Notes under the pieces: model-generated
What the model was told of the DNA's origin: nothing
Databases searched by the model: none
Seen by the model: only the letters and a program-made list of their open reading frames with translations
In this document: one piece after another, positions 11,201 to 24,500 of the stretch
Layout: the number at the start of each line of letters is the position of its first letter
Numbering within the stretch: the stretch's first letter is position 1
Source of the DNA: Euglena gracilis
Lineage: Eukaryota > Euglenida > Euglenophyceae > Euglenales
Length of the DNA stretch: 64,000 bases
Direction of reading: 5' to 3'
Assembly (NCBI GenBank): GCA_039621445.1
Contig: CP154956.1
Coordinates: forward strand, 68,620,349 to 68,684,348
Made by a program: the position numbers and the translations under genes

Positions 11201-14200
11201 TGGTTTGCATCGTATGGTCGGCGGCGTCAAGGGGCGTTAGAGCTGTTTCGGGTGCCTTGGCAGGGGGTGGGGTGGCTGCCTCGGAGTTAATGCTTGCAGA
11301 TGTCGACGACGATTCACCATGGATATGCGCTTGAGGTTGTACCTGGTGCAGCCTGAGTTTGAAAGGGGAAAAGGCATTTCACTTTTGACTTAATATGTCC
11401 ACTGTCTCAATTGTTTGATGAAAAGGAAATTTGCCAGTTTACATTGCATCACTGACCTCAATTTCCTGCCCTATTTTGGGGGGGTCTTATTTTTGGATTT
11501 TTGCTTGATCGGCCCAGGGGGGTCTGATTTTGGGGGGGGGGTCTTATTTTGGGGGGGGGTGTTGTTTGGGGGGGTTACTTTTCGAAAAAAAGAGATGAGG
11601 GCTTCATCTCTTTTTTCGAAGAGTAAAAGCCGCCGTACACTACAAGCCGCAAACAGTTTTGTTTGCAAAACAATCTGAGACCCCCCCTGACGGCGCAAAG
11701 CGCCGAAGACGGTGAAAATTTTCCTGAAAAATTACCAAAAACCCCAAATTCACACACAAAAATGATGCAATTTCAAAAATTTTCAGATTTTTGAAGTGCA
11801 AAAAAAAACATGCTAAATGTCAACTTACATCAAGAAAAATTTTTGACGCTTGTGGGAATCTGAAAAATGGTGTTTTTTCGGGCCCGGGTCGGTCAAGCAA
11901 AAAAAAAACCAAAAATAAGACCCCCCCTGGAGGCTTCTAGCGGACCCAAAAATAAGACCCGGGTCTCATTTTTGGGGGGGTTAATACTCTCTTCAAGAAG
12001 TGGTTGAGAAAAACATAATCTCTTGGATTTTTTTGGTCAATTGACTGATCGCACAGGGTTTGTCTTTGAATATTCATTTGCACTTGCATTTTGCATACAC
12101 ATTTTATGTGAAAATGCTTGCCGCAAAGGGGGGGCTATTTTGGCTGGGAGTACAGGGTTGTTCAAAGCTTGAAAAAGATTCTGGCTGCAGGGTTTGCAAA
12201 GAAAAAAAATCCTCCTTTCAGCCTGCCTTGCTGGTGACATGAGCTGGGAGGAGAACAAAAAAACTTAGCAAGGAGTGATGCTCTTCTAGTTAACCTTTCT
12301 GCTCGCTCTGTGATGTTCTCTAATAATGGCATTGTGCTAAATAAGACTGTGTCCATTTTTTTATGAAGGATGAACGCTCCTCTCTGCTTCCTTCGGCGCT
12401 TTGTATTCTCTCTGTCGTTCATTTTGCTCTGCATTTTTTTTTAATTGAAAGCTTTCAGTTCCCTACATACCAGCTGGTCTCCGAAAATGAGAAAAAGGAA
12501 GTAAGTAAGGTAAATGGTCAGAATTTGTGGGGCTCTAAATACGCTTCATCATGATGGTATTGATGGTATTACAATCAAAAGAAAGTTGTGTGGTTCCTTC
12601 ACACACCACCACATCACACACCAGGCATCCATGTAAATCTGCAGCTGCTGTTGCTGAAGCTGCAGCTGCTCCTGCAGTTGCTGCTTGACCTTCAGCTTCT
12701 TGGACGCCTGCCCCTTCGACTTGGCCGGCTTCTTGGACGCCCCCGGGGCTGCTCGGGAGGAGCTGGCGTCCGCCGCCCCTCTGCCGGCCTCGGCGGCGTC
12801 CACCGGGGCGGGGGCGGGCTGCGGCTGGACGACAGGGGTGCGCGGTGGGTCGAGCAAGGTCTGCTTGTTGCAGTAGGGGCACTTGTTGTTGCGCTCCATC
12901 CTGCAAACAAAAAGGGGAACCCCAAGGGGCCGGAAGGTAGCAGTGGGGACTGGGGGTGTCTGAAGGACTGCGGGGAGAGGAGTCCAGCCAAGGGGGAAAA
13001 AATGTTGGCTGGCTGGCTGGCTGTTCCAGGAATGCGGCGTTGACACTGGTGACAGTTGCTTTTTTAAAGAGTTGATCCATATGTTTTTGGGGGAGTTTTT
13101 TTATTGGCGTCAATTGGCGCCAATTTCGTGGCACCAATGGTGATAAAATTTGTAAAAAGAAATAAAAGATAACCCAAAATTTAGGTGTCTTGACATACGT
13201 ATTTGATTTTGTTGTATTTTGGGAACGTCCATATTTTCCTTTTTGTATACCTCCCACCCCCCCCCCATGTGATTGACCCCCCCCCCCCGTTGGTTATTGT
13301 TGGCCCCCTGCGCTGTTGGCCCTGATTTGAACCCCCCCCCTAAGTTGACCCCTTCCTCTTCTGGGCCCTAACCGATCCCCCCATTTTTTTTTGGGGTTTG
13401 AGAATGCATTACAAGAAGTGTTTTCCCTCAATAAATGCCTTCTTTGTCTGACAAAGTGGTTGGGAAATGTCGAAAACACACAGTTCCAAGATTATGTCCA
13501 ATTGTGATAGGGTGTCTTGAGAATTCATCCAGCGTGTGGCATGTGAGCCCAAGTTGGGGAAAATGACCCCCATCCTCTTTTGGGTCCAACTTGACCCAAG
13601 TCAATAACACAGGGGAGGGAATAAACTCAGACCCATGCCTTTTCTCACAAGTTTGATGATTTGGCTCAAACGATGAAAATAAACAAATCAACATTTGGCC
13701 AAACAGGACAACATTGCATTGAAGAGGGGTGATTTGCTATGCTTTTTCTTAATGGTTGTTTTTTTGGCCAGATGTTGCTTGAAAAAGTCTTCAGTTTTGC
13801 TGTTTTGTTTCTTCTATTTGTGTTACTTCTCAGGTAATTATTTGATAATCAGGTACCATTGCTAGAACCCTGAGGGGGGCGAATGGGCACTGAAAGCTTC
13901 GACTGAGGATGCCCCCCTCCAAAACAACATAGACCTTGCCTGCACTTGAAACTCCCATTGCAGAAGGACAGGGGTTTGTACCGAGCTCACTGGCGCATAT
14001 CATATGCAGCGAGGTGCACACACATGCACATGCACATTTGGGGTGAGCCTTCACAGGTGCTCGCGTGAGCAGGTGCTATGCATGTGTGTCCCATACAACA
14101 GACCACCACTCAGCGCCAGGGCTTCCAATGCAGGGGGGAGGGGGGCGAGCAGCACTGAGGCAATTGAGGCAAGAGGAATCAAAATTGATTCCTCTGGGCA

Positions 14201-17200
14201 AAGCCCAGGAGAGCAGCGGCACACCAGGACTTGAGGCAATGTTTGTGGAAGATATGCCCACATGGCAGCTTCTTCGCCTGGTTGGTCATGTCGTCGTAGC
14301 AGATGATGCACTGCGGGTCTCGAGCAATCTCCTCGTCTGTTGCATTCGGATACCTGTGAATGGCCAAAAATCGAAAAATTCATCCGCATTTGAACCAATA
14401 CCTCAATTGAAAAAAAATATCAGAAACTCAAACAGAAAACAAAAACACCTGGTGGATGACCCAGTCCGAACCCCCCCCCCACCCCATATCAGCCCACATG
14501 AAAATTCATGCTTTTTTGCCACCATTGTTGACAACCCAAAAGGTGCCCGAGACCCCCCCCCCCAGACATCATCTTTCCGGGCAAATCTGTGGCTCTGACA
14601 CTGTGAGAGTGCAGCCTAAACCCCCGTCCCATTTACACCGACGGGTCGGCATATCACTTTCACATTTCTTGACAAGATTCTCGACTGAAGGGGGAGGGGA
14701 CGAAGCGACGTACATCCATCCACTCCCCTGTTTTATCGTCACCCCCAATAAACAACAATCCATCTGTTCACATTTCGCCAAAAGTCGATGGTGGAGAGGG
14801 CCTGGGCTTTTGTATGTACTGCGACCTCCTTGTGCTTTGTGATGCATTACCTTGGTGTACACCAGATGCAAGAGAGGGGATCGGCATAAATGGATATCTG
14901 CATTTTTCCAGGGGTCGGCACAAATGGATTTCATCTGATTCTTTCGGGGGGGGGTATAATTGGGGAAGTCGGTATAAACGGGGGGTCGGTCTTAATGGGA
15001 GGGGGCAGAACGGGAAGGCCTGGTGGGGGGGGTCGACCCCCCCACCCGGGAGGTGGGGGGGAGGGGGAGGGTCGACCCCCCCCACCCACCACAGCATTTT
15101 CACCAATTTCAAGAAAACGGGGATTTTGGCCAGAAATTTTTTTGAATTTTTTTTTGAAAAATGATCCCAAAACACATGATTTTTTGATCAAAACCCACAT
15201 TTTTTCCACAAAAAATCTCAAAATTTTCCGTCCTAAAAATTGGTACTTTTGGGGGGGGGGTGAAAAAAACGAAGGTCAAAAAAAAGTGGACAAATTTTGG
15301 CACAGTCAAATTTTACTGACATTTTTTCTCGTTGAAATTTTTTGGACTTCAATGGCCTTTTTTTTTTGCTTCAAAAACCTCTCAAAAATCAACATTTTGG
15401 GAAAATGTTGAATTTTTGGAAGGTGCGAAAAAAAAAATGGGGTTTTGGGTGGTTTTTGGGGGGACCCCCTGTATGGGTCCCAAAATGGGTCAAAAAATTT
15501 TTTCGGGTCCAAAAATTGGTGCTCCCGGAAAGACGGGAAGAGGTGGTGGGGGGGGGGGGGGGGGTCGACCCCCCCACCCACCACCCTGGCTGTTGGCCGA
15601 TTCCCGTTCTGCCCTGGGGCCACTTGTTTTGGCACAGCGGCGTGATTTCGATGTGGGAGGGAGCGGAGGACACTAACAAGACTCTCCACAACTGGTGATG
15701 AGGGGATGTTGTGGGAGGTAGGGCATTGGCAGGGCTGTCAGGGCATCATAGCCATAAGAATTGTGATGAATTAAGTTGATTGGGGGGTCCTTTATGGTGG
15801 CACAGTGGAGGGGATTTTCATGACAGGTGATATGAGGGGGAACGGCAGAGAACTTGGCTATCACTTAAATCACACAGCGGTGGGATTTTATACGGGCGGG
15901 TGGGGGATGTGGGAGCATTTGGGCTGTCAGTTACGGGATCGCAGCAATTTTTCCACAATATCTGAAAAGATTAGGGCACCTTCTGGGCCGTCAAAACAAC
16001 GGTGACAACAGAGGCAATTTTCATACAGGTGTTGTCTGTGGGATGGGGAGTGTGGGACACCTACTGGACAGTCAACCGTTGCGTAGCGGTTAGATTTCTT
16101 ATACCTTCCCCCCCCCCCCGTGATTTGATGGATACCCCCTTGGTCATTGCTCTCCTGGGCTGTTGTGCCCAACTTGACCACCCCCCCCCCACCCAAAGTT
16201 GATGTTGACCCCCCTCCTCTGTTAGACCAACATGACTCCCCCACCCGCCCAGTATTTTGCTCTCACACGAACTTCTTGGCCACCCCAGCAGCCCTGTGGC
16301 ATTATCCCCCCCAACGTCTTGGCAATGACAGCAGCCCTGTGGTGTGCTCATGTCGTCCCACAGCAAATGACTCCTGAGTGGTTACCCCAATCCCACCTCA
16401 CCCCCACCCCGCGAACTTCTTGGCCGCCCCAGAAGCACTGTGGTGAAAGCCATGAAATTCTGCTCTGCGAATTTCATGGCTGCCTCAGCACCATGTAGTT
16501 CTCATACCGGCCCACAACGCACAAAAGCTGAGATGTTGCCTCAACCACACCCCGCCTCCAGATCAAAGATTGACCACAAACAGTTATCCAATTCTTTTGT
16601 GCTCATGTCTTCGATCAATAGAAGCGGGAGGGATCATCCCTTGTTTGGGAGTTCAGGTATCGGCGCTTCAGTACCAGTCCTGACTAGATGAGTCAGCCCC
16701 CCCCACCCCCCACCCATATGCAAATTTGGGGAGAACCTGAGCTGTTGCCCCAACCCTGCCACACCCTCCCATCTCACTTGGGCGGCCTAACTCACACTTA
16801 GCTTTGAAAATGACTGTAAAATTGTGCCGCCGCACAATTTCTCAAAAAGTTCTGCACTCCAACACCAATTTTCAGGACAGTCAGCATTGGCGCCCGGGTC
16901 TAGGCACGAAAGCAACGACTTGGCATCATGGTCTGTGGGGTGTGTGAACCCAGAGCACTGGGTAAATGAAACGAGGGGTGCCCCTGTTTGCGCAGTTGTT
17001 TGCACAGTTGTTTGTGCAGTTTCGCAATTGAGCAACTTTTTTTCGTCACAAAAAATAAAAACATTGCGCACTTGCGCAATGTTTTGAATTTTTGTAATTC
17101 TAAATGTGGGTGGTCATTACGCACTTGCGCAGTGGTTACACAATATATATTCCAAAATGTGTTTTCATTGCGCATCTGCGCAATGTGCGCCGTTATTCAG

Positions 17201-20200
17201 AATGAAAATTTAAGAGGTTGCACGACTGTGCAATACAACTACAACTTTCAAACAACTGAGCAAACACATTGCGCAATGTGTTCTGACTTGCGCAACGTGT
17301 TCTGTTGAAAGCATGCACAAAGAATCTACCGGGTCACACATTCATCCATCATAGCACATTATCATCAAAACAATGACTGATTATTTTTTTTAAAAAAACA
17401 GTCGTTTTCTTCGCATACGATCCCTCCCTCAGCTGCCGATACCTCTGCATGACTATCGGTTTGTTGCGCCCCAGCGTCAAGCAACCTACAACTACTACAA
17501 AGCAGACTCATATTGGTGTCGACTAAAGCTACATTCTTGTACAGGAGCCACATTGAGTTTTTATTTCTGGGGGAAGCCCGGCTGCTGTCCTCCAAAAAAA
17601 ATTTTCTGGCCCTGCTTTTGGCCGTCATGGCACCCCCTCCCCGGAATTCCATACCTTAAAAACACAGCATCACGACACACAAACATAATTCAACAAATAA
17701 ACACAGATTCTTGGAATTGAACATAAGGATATTCTCATTTTTCATTTTTCCCCAAAGCACACCTGGACAAGGGGGAGGTATCTGGGGTATCCTTACACAT
17801 ACTTAAAAATATGTTGACTTTCTGAAAGATCTCCACAGTTATTCTCAGCGAGAAGAAAATGGTTGGGAACCTTTCCATTCCCCACAGACAAATGAAGGTA
17901 AAGAAAGACAAACGATCCTGTTCATCGAAAAACCAAAGGTGAAACTAACTCAAAGGACATTTATTCAATCAAAATTTAGCTTAGTCTCAATCTCTCACGG
18001 GAGTCTCAAACGTAAAATTTCACTGCATGACTGAATGAAAACCCATTCAAAAAAAATTGGAACAAAACCAAACCCACTGACAAAAGGGACTGGATAATAA
18101 AAGCAATTCTTCGATAAAGCAAAAGAGCAATCTACAGAAAATCCAAGCGATGGGCATGGAGAACCCCATTTTTGCAGCGAACAAACCTTTCATCAAGGCA
18201 GGTGATGAGTTTACGGTATCGTATGAAATCAGCAATAGTCTTTTTGAACGACCGCAGGGTGACGAACAACTCGCGTACCAGATGGATGGGAATACCATAG
18301 AACCACAAAATGATCAAGAAGAAGGCCATGTACAAAAGGCATTGGAGGAGGTCCGAGAATATTTCCAGGTAGAATTTGTACTTTCCTGTTTAAGATGAAA
18401 AATCAAATATTATTATTAAGATATTATTCAATTTCTTATATGCTTCAAAGATTGTAAAAATTCAAAACAATCTATCAAATTCAACTTCATCAAAATTGAA
18501 AATGAAACCTTTGCATATCAAAATCAAAATACAGAAATAAACACCATCATCAAATCACGTATCATCAAAACACTAACCTCAATAAATTACCAAATATATA
18601 GAGAATCCTTTAGGCATCGTCATTTGTCGTCACCAGGCGGCCAAAACGGCATTGACTGAATTTTTTAATTTTTTTCCCAGAAACACGTGTGCAGGTGCGA
18701 ACTGGTTTTATCAAAATTCTGACCACGACAAGGGCCCCACAGGTTGTTGTTGAAGCTGAAGCACACATTTCTGATATATATGTGTGAGTGTGTATGGCCC
18801 AACTATATGGCCCCCCTGGGGGTATATAGTTGTGTGCGTGTGCGTGTGTGTGTTTGGTGGTGTTTTACCCCACCCCATCTTGAGGTTCTCGCGGACATCC
18901 AGCCCGCACTGCCAGTGCACCATTAACCCTAACCCCCCCCCGAATAGTGCCCCCCCCCCCCCGAATAGAAGCTCCCCCCTCGGTTTTCGACCAAAATGCC
19001 GAATAGTGCCCCCCCCCCCGAATAGTAGGCCACTCACTCCCTGTGGATTGCCTGTCAATTGGGACGAACGGCAAGTGCTTTGGCTCCTTCAGCCATAGGG
19101 TTGGGATGAAATAGGGTTGAAAATAGGGTTGAAATTAGGGTTGGGTGAGTTTACGTGCAATGATCCAATGCATCCACTAGAGTAACATTTTGCAGCAAAT
19201 TTAACATGGCTTGGAAAGGTAAGACGTGTAAACCCACAAAGAAATTTCTTCGATAATGCTCGGACCCCCTGGTTTTCGACCACTTTTCCAAATAGTGCCC
19301 CCCCCCCCCGAATAGAAGCCCCCCCCCCTGGATTTTCGACCAACCTTCCGAATAGAAGCCCCCGGGGGCTTCTATTCGGGGGGGGGGGGGTTAACCCTGA
19401 CCTGACCTTAACCCTAACCCCTAACCCTAACCCCCCCATGGCACTGTAGACTTTCGAAGCAATTGTTCTCAGAAATTCAGGCACGTTGCTGTAATATCAA
19501 TACCTCTGAGAACGGCTGGGCAAACCACAATATTCTCATACTGGCTCAATATGGTCTCAATACCACTCCGTCTCAATAATCCCCCCCATTTTAGAAATCA
19601 GCTCAAGGAACTTTCAAAAAACCAAAGCAATCAAGGACGGTCGGAGAAATTTTAACAAATAACTTTCATTGCTTGTCAGCCATTCGATTTTGGAAATTTT
19701 TGTTGCATTTGCAAACAAGATGGAGGATGCTGGCTCCAGGTTTGGTACAGACCAGAAAACGTGCGCTGGGAGAGTTAGCCCACAACAAGAAGTGGACAAC
19801 AAGAAAGACGTGGGAAAGTGGGAGAACAACCAGAAATAGGTTTGCATTGAAAAAAAGTGTGGCGTATGACATGTTTACTGACCCCACTGTCCTCAAGCCC
19901 AAATCCTCTCACCCTCGACACCTCCCCTGCAGGTTGACAAACCCACCAACACCTCAAAAATTTGCAAAAAAAATTTCGTCCCGATTCGAGAGGACAAATT
20001 TTTGAAGGGTGTTTTGGGGTGGATGGATAAGTCGACCTCCCAGGTTGGGGTCATGGCCGCGCACCCTCATCTTTGATCATCAGAGTTGAACTTAGGCGGC
20101 CGGATTCGCACTTAAGGGTTTTTCCTTTGAAATGGGCGCATTTGCGCAAATTTACAATTTTTGTGAAATTTCTGGGATCCTGTACCCTGACACACGGAAA

Positions 20201-21489
20201 ACAGATTATGAACTGTTGCACCCCTCTGTTGTAGGGGATTAACTCCCGGTGATTTGGTGCAAATGCTGCTTACCGAGTGACGCGAAGAGGGAGGAGGGTG
20301 AGACTGGTGCTGTTGCATGCCAAACAGGTGAGAGACACACAGACAGTGTTACGACTATTGGTGCTTGTGCTGACGTGTGACTGAACTGGCTTGGATACTG
20401 CAGCCGCCCGTAAGAACACACAGAGCCTTATCAGATCACATACTACAGACTACGTCAGCCAGCCGTCACACAACTGATGTGTGTTTGTGGACGCAAATGC
20501 GCGCACAAACAAATTTATGTTTATGGGCGCATTTGCACGCTCAAAAAAACTGTGGGCGCAAATGCGCGCACAAGCAAATTTTGTTTGTGGGCGCATTTGC
20601 GCAAATGCACGCACCATCATTTTGGGGAAACTAGTATGTGGGTGGTTTGTGCAATGGAAGGCAACGAACAACATGTCTGTGTTAAAGCACTGATGATGAC
20701 CATGACGCTACGACAGGGCAGAACGGGAAGGCCTGGTGGGGGGGGGTCGACCCCCCCACCCGGGAGGTGGGGGGGGTCGACCCCCCCCCCACCCACCACA
20801 GCATTTTCACCAATTTCGGGAAAACGGGGATTTTGGCCAGAAATTTTTTGAAATTTTTTTGAAAAATGAACCCAAAACACATGATTTTTTGATGGAAAAC
20901 CACATTTTTTTCACAAAAAAAATCTCAAAAAATTCAGGGTTAAAAATTGGTACTTTTTAGGAGGGGGGGTGAAAAAAACGAAGGTCAAAAAAAGTGGACA
21001 AAATTTTGGCACAATCAAATTTTACTGACATTTTCTCTCGTTAAAAATTTTTGGACTTTCAATAGCATAGCACACCGCTGGAGGCTCGGGCACATCCGGG
21101 GAAACAGTCGAAAAGAACAAGAAGGGCAGTGAAGGTCCCGTTCCTGTGTCGATTTTTTGTGTTTTTTTCACTCCTACGGGGGAAGGTCCCGGGGTTTTCA
21201 ACGTGCGAAGCCCATTTCCGGACCCCCCAAAAACACCATTTTTGGCCAAAGTCCCAGGGGTCACACTGCCCAAAAAAAATTTGGGTCATTTTTTGCACTC
21301 GCTTGTCGCCGTGCTTTCAAACCCCCCGGAGCCATACAGCCAAAATCAAAAAAAAACTAGAAATTCGTGCAAATGTGCGAATCAACATAAAAAAGCTTAA
21401 ATGCAAATCCGGCCGCCTAAGTTGAAACCTTCCACGCCTGATGGGTTCAGAGCTGGTAACTTTGGGCTGGCTGGAGAAAGGCTACTTTG

Positions 21490-21527
<38 letters not shown>

Positions 21528-24500
21528 CAAAGGAATACCTCAGCTGAAACCAGGTCTGGCCTGCTTTGAAATTGCGTCCCACCTCAACCAAAAGATGACC
21601 ATTCATGATTTGCACACAACGCATAAATTGGTATTGGTTTGATTACATTAAGGTTGGGGTGTTGGTTAGAGTTAGGGATGGGATTCATGGCAGTGCTACA
21701 ATTGTCAGTTTGGCCCAAGTTTAGCCAAACCCTGTGCCTGACCCTAACTCAATCCCTGATACAAACTACAACCCAAATACACGGAACTCTCCCCAGGGGG
21801 TCTCGATAACTCACTAACAGTGAGACAAGGGAAGCCCAGAGAGAGGAGGGGAGGAGACACTCACCCCTCCTCAACCTCGACTCCGACAAGAACTTGTAAT
21901 TTTTCAGTTTGGGAGCGAGTCAAAGGTGAAGACACCTGTGAAAATTTGAAGGAAAAAAAAAGAAAATTAATGGACTTCCTTTGAACATTCCTCTGTGCGA
22001 GGGGCAGGATTAATGCAGGAGGCCGTTTGAAAAACTGTGGAAATTATCCGCCATTTTTCGCAATTTTCGCCCTTTCTGAATTTTCAGCTCAGGCGGAGTT
22101 GGGGTAGTATTTATATTTGGGCGGGGAAACAAAAATTTTGGGCAAAAGGTGTGTATGTTTCCAACCCAGTTTTGTACCCATTTTGCCAAATTCATCAATT
22201 TGAGAAGGATTCCGGTTGGCACGAAAAATGTCAAAAAAATTACTCGAACCATAACAACACAATAAGTTTTTGGTGTTTCCGGGTTCACACCCAAACCGGT
22301 TTCTGTGGACACACTCAGAATTCTGCCTTTTGCATGCCGTGCATGCAAAAAAGGGTGACTCCAATGGTCCAAAATGGCCAACAATTGGTCGGGTTTCTCC
22401 ACAGTGGCAAAAAAAAATCAATTGTCAACTATTCGATCCAGCCTGAAAATTGGTCAAACGTGACAAGAAATAACCCAATATTGCTAACAATTGGCCCTAC
22501 AACGCTGCAAAAAAGGCCAGAAACGGCGCCAATGACATGGTTTTGTTTTATTGTTTTATGTTGAGCCAAACCCCATTTCGCAGCAAATTTTCTCAAAGTT
22601 TGAATTTTTGTTTTTTAAAAAATTGGACAGTTTGGGTGGGGTTGTCTGTTCAATGTCCATGAATCAGTGGTCAACGGATAAAGATTGATGACGAATGTGT
22701 GTGGGGAGGGGAGAATGGCACAAGTGGTATTACTTGGTTGTGGTATATATGTGGGTATATGTTTTGTACATATATGGTAAAACCTGCAAAAAACCTTACC
22801 TTTTGGGGCATGCACGGCATGCAGAAAATTGGCCATGATAATTTTGGTGGTCGGGCTGACCATTGCCCATGGGTTATCGACCTCTGGCAGTGCGGGCAGG
22901 GAATTCTCCGCCCTCTCTCAGACACCAGTTCAGCTGTGAACCTAATGTCTCATGCAGACCTTTTGGAATGACGCTCCTGACCACATGGGGCAGGGGGTGG
23001 GCAGCCCCCCCCCCCCTGCTGGGCGTGGCCGCTAGGCATTGGGGTGGGCATTACCAAAAATGCAATTTATTACAAATTTTACCAAAACTTGTGAAATGGG
23101 GGATCAGATTCTTCAACAATTCCTTGACTTGAAACTGAGTACAGGGCCCATGGGCTCACGAGAATGGTTTAAGCAAAAATTTTCACCTGATAAATTTTCT
23201 AAAAAACCTTCAGAACCCAACTTAAAACCTGGTTTCCCCAAAAAATTTTCTTGTGCAAAAGACGAAAAGAAAATATCGAAAAATTCATGAGTTCAAGAAT
23301 TCAAGAAACACGCAAAGATGTGGCGGGGGAGTAGAAATTATGGAAAGGTGAGTCAAATTCTCATACCATCTCCAGTGCACAGGTTCAACTTGAGTTTCGA
23401 CAGACTTCCAGAGGGGTTGCGTCAGGGGTTGGTGAGGCAAATTGAGGTGCACAAGAGGCAAAAGCCAAATGGGTCTACCTTTGTTCTCCCATCGATGGTG
23501 GTTGCAATCATCAACAATGTGCAAGATGAGGCGTGCCAAAGTGGTGAGGAAAGTAGTGGTCATGACCAAATACTGTGGATGGAGAAAATTGTTTCAAACA
23601 AACTATCCAGAAAATCATTTGCCTTGCTTACCAAAGTGGAACAAAAGAATGGTTGGCATCAACTTGCAGATGATGTTTATCAGAGGAACCAGGGTTCAAT
23701 CACGTTTCCTGGAGTGGAAAGATGATCGAACCCCGATTTTGTTATAAAAATTTTCACCCAAATTCATGGGTTTCCCACACTAGACAAGGGATTCTTGCGC
23801 ATCCCAACGAATTTTCGGGCTTTTGGCGTTCATGGGTGCACCCTGGGCTTTCACAGGTGCACCATAATGCAACTGTGAACACCCAAATTGTGCCATAATG
23901 CACCCGTAATCAGCCATCGTTGTGCTATGAACCTCCAGTGATCGGAATCGGATTTTCTATTAACTCTTCCCTCTCTTGATCACTTCCTCTTCAGCCCAAT
24001 GAACACTTTTCCAATTTGATGGATGCTCAGATGTCCCACCTCCCCCCAGGTTGATGAATTTTCACAGTTCTACGCGGTGCTGGGTCCCTAAGAGCCGCAG
24101 CAGTTGATTCCCTTCCGCCAATCCGCCGTTGAAGCGCGGCATCAAGCTGGAAGACATTGCTGCTGTGGAAGACGGAGCAAGTTCTGCACGAAAAGCAGCG
24201 AAGTGGTCGGCCCACCTGAACTGGCACGTTGACCCTGCACCAGAAGGCGCGACGCTGAACCAAATCTTGTCCACTGTCCCTTCCGTGTTTCCTCCTGCGC
24301 ACCCCGTTCTGATGTGTCCGCGTTGCGGTGTGCGTGACTTCCATGAGACAGATCTTGAGGTAGCCAAAAAATCTGTACGTGTTTCGTGTGCAAGAATATC
24401 ATTTCCTTTGCGCAGATTTGTGTTGTGCTCGGATTTGTGAGGGCTGCTGTTGAGTTTATAAGTGTATAGGCATCGCGTTTCTCACACAAAAATTTCAACT

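Larger units (their letters stand above)
14354..18186 (-). other. HRD1 intron (3.83 kb) with repeats
   Basis: It contains repeat A copy 2 (15008-15540), C tracts at 14468-14570 and 16109-16260, a truncated GGCGGCC-terminus element from 16777, and an unrecognised minus-strand open frame at 17365-17652. Confidence 0.5.

Noticed and set aside
19614-19902. Hydrophobic minus-strand frame considered for the missing HRD1 exon
   Set aside because: It has membrane-like residues, but splice sites with the required phase 2 entry and phase 1 exit are absent; the pyrimidine-rich run looks like intron sequence.
22037-22564. 175-codon plus-strand frame
   Set aside because: No recognisable motif, AT-rich composition, and words shared with repeat sequence near 9.3-9.4 kb; the overlapping minus frame is equally long.
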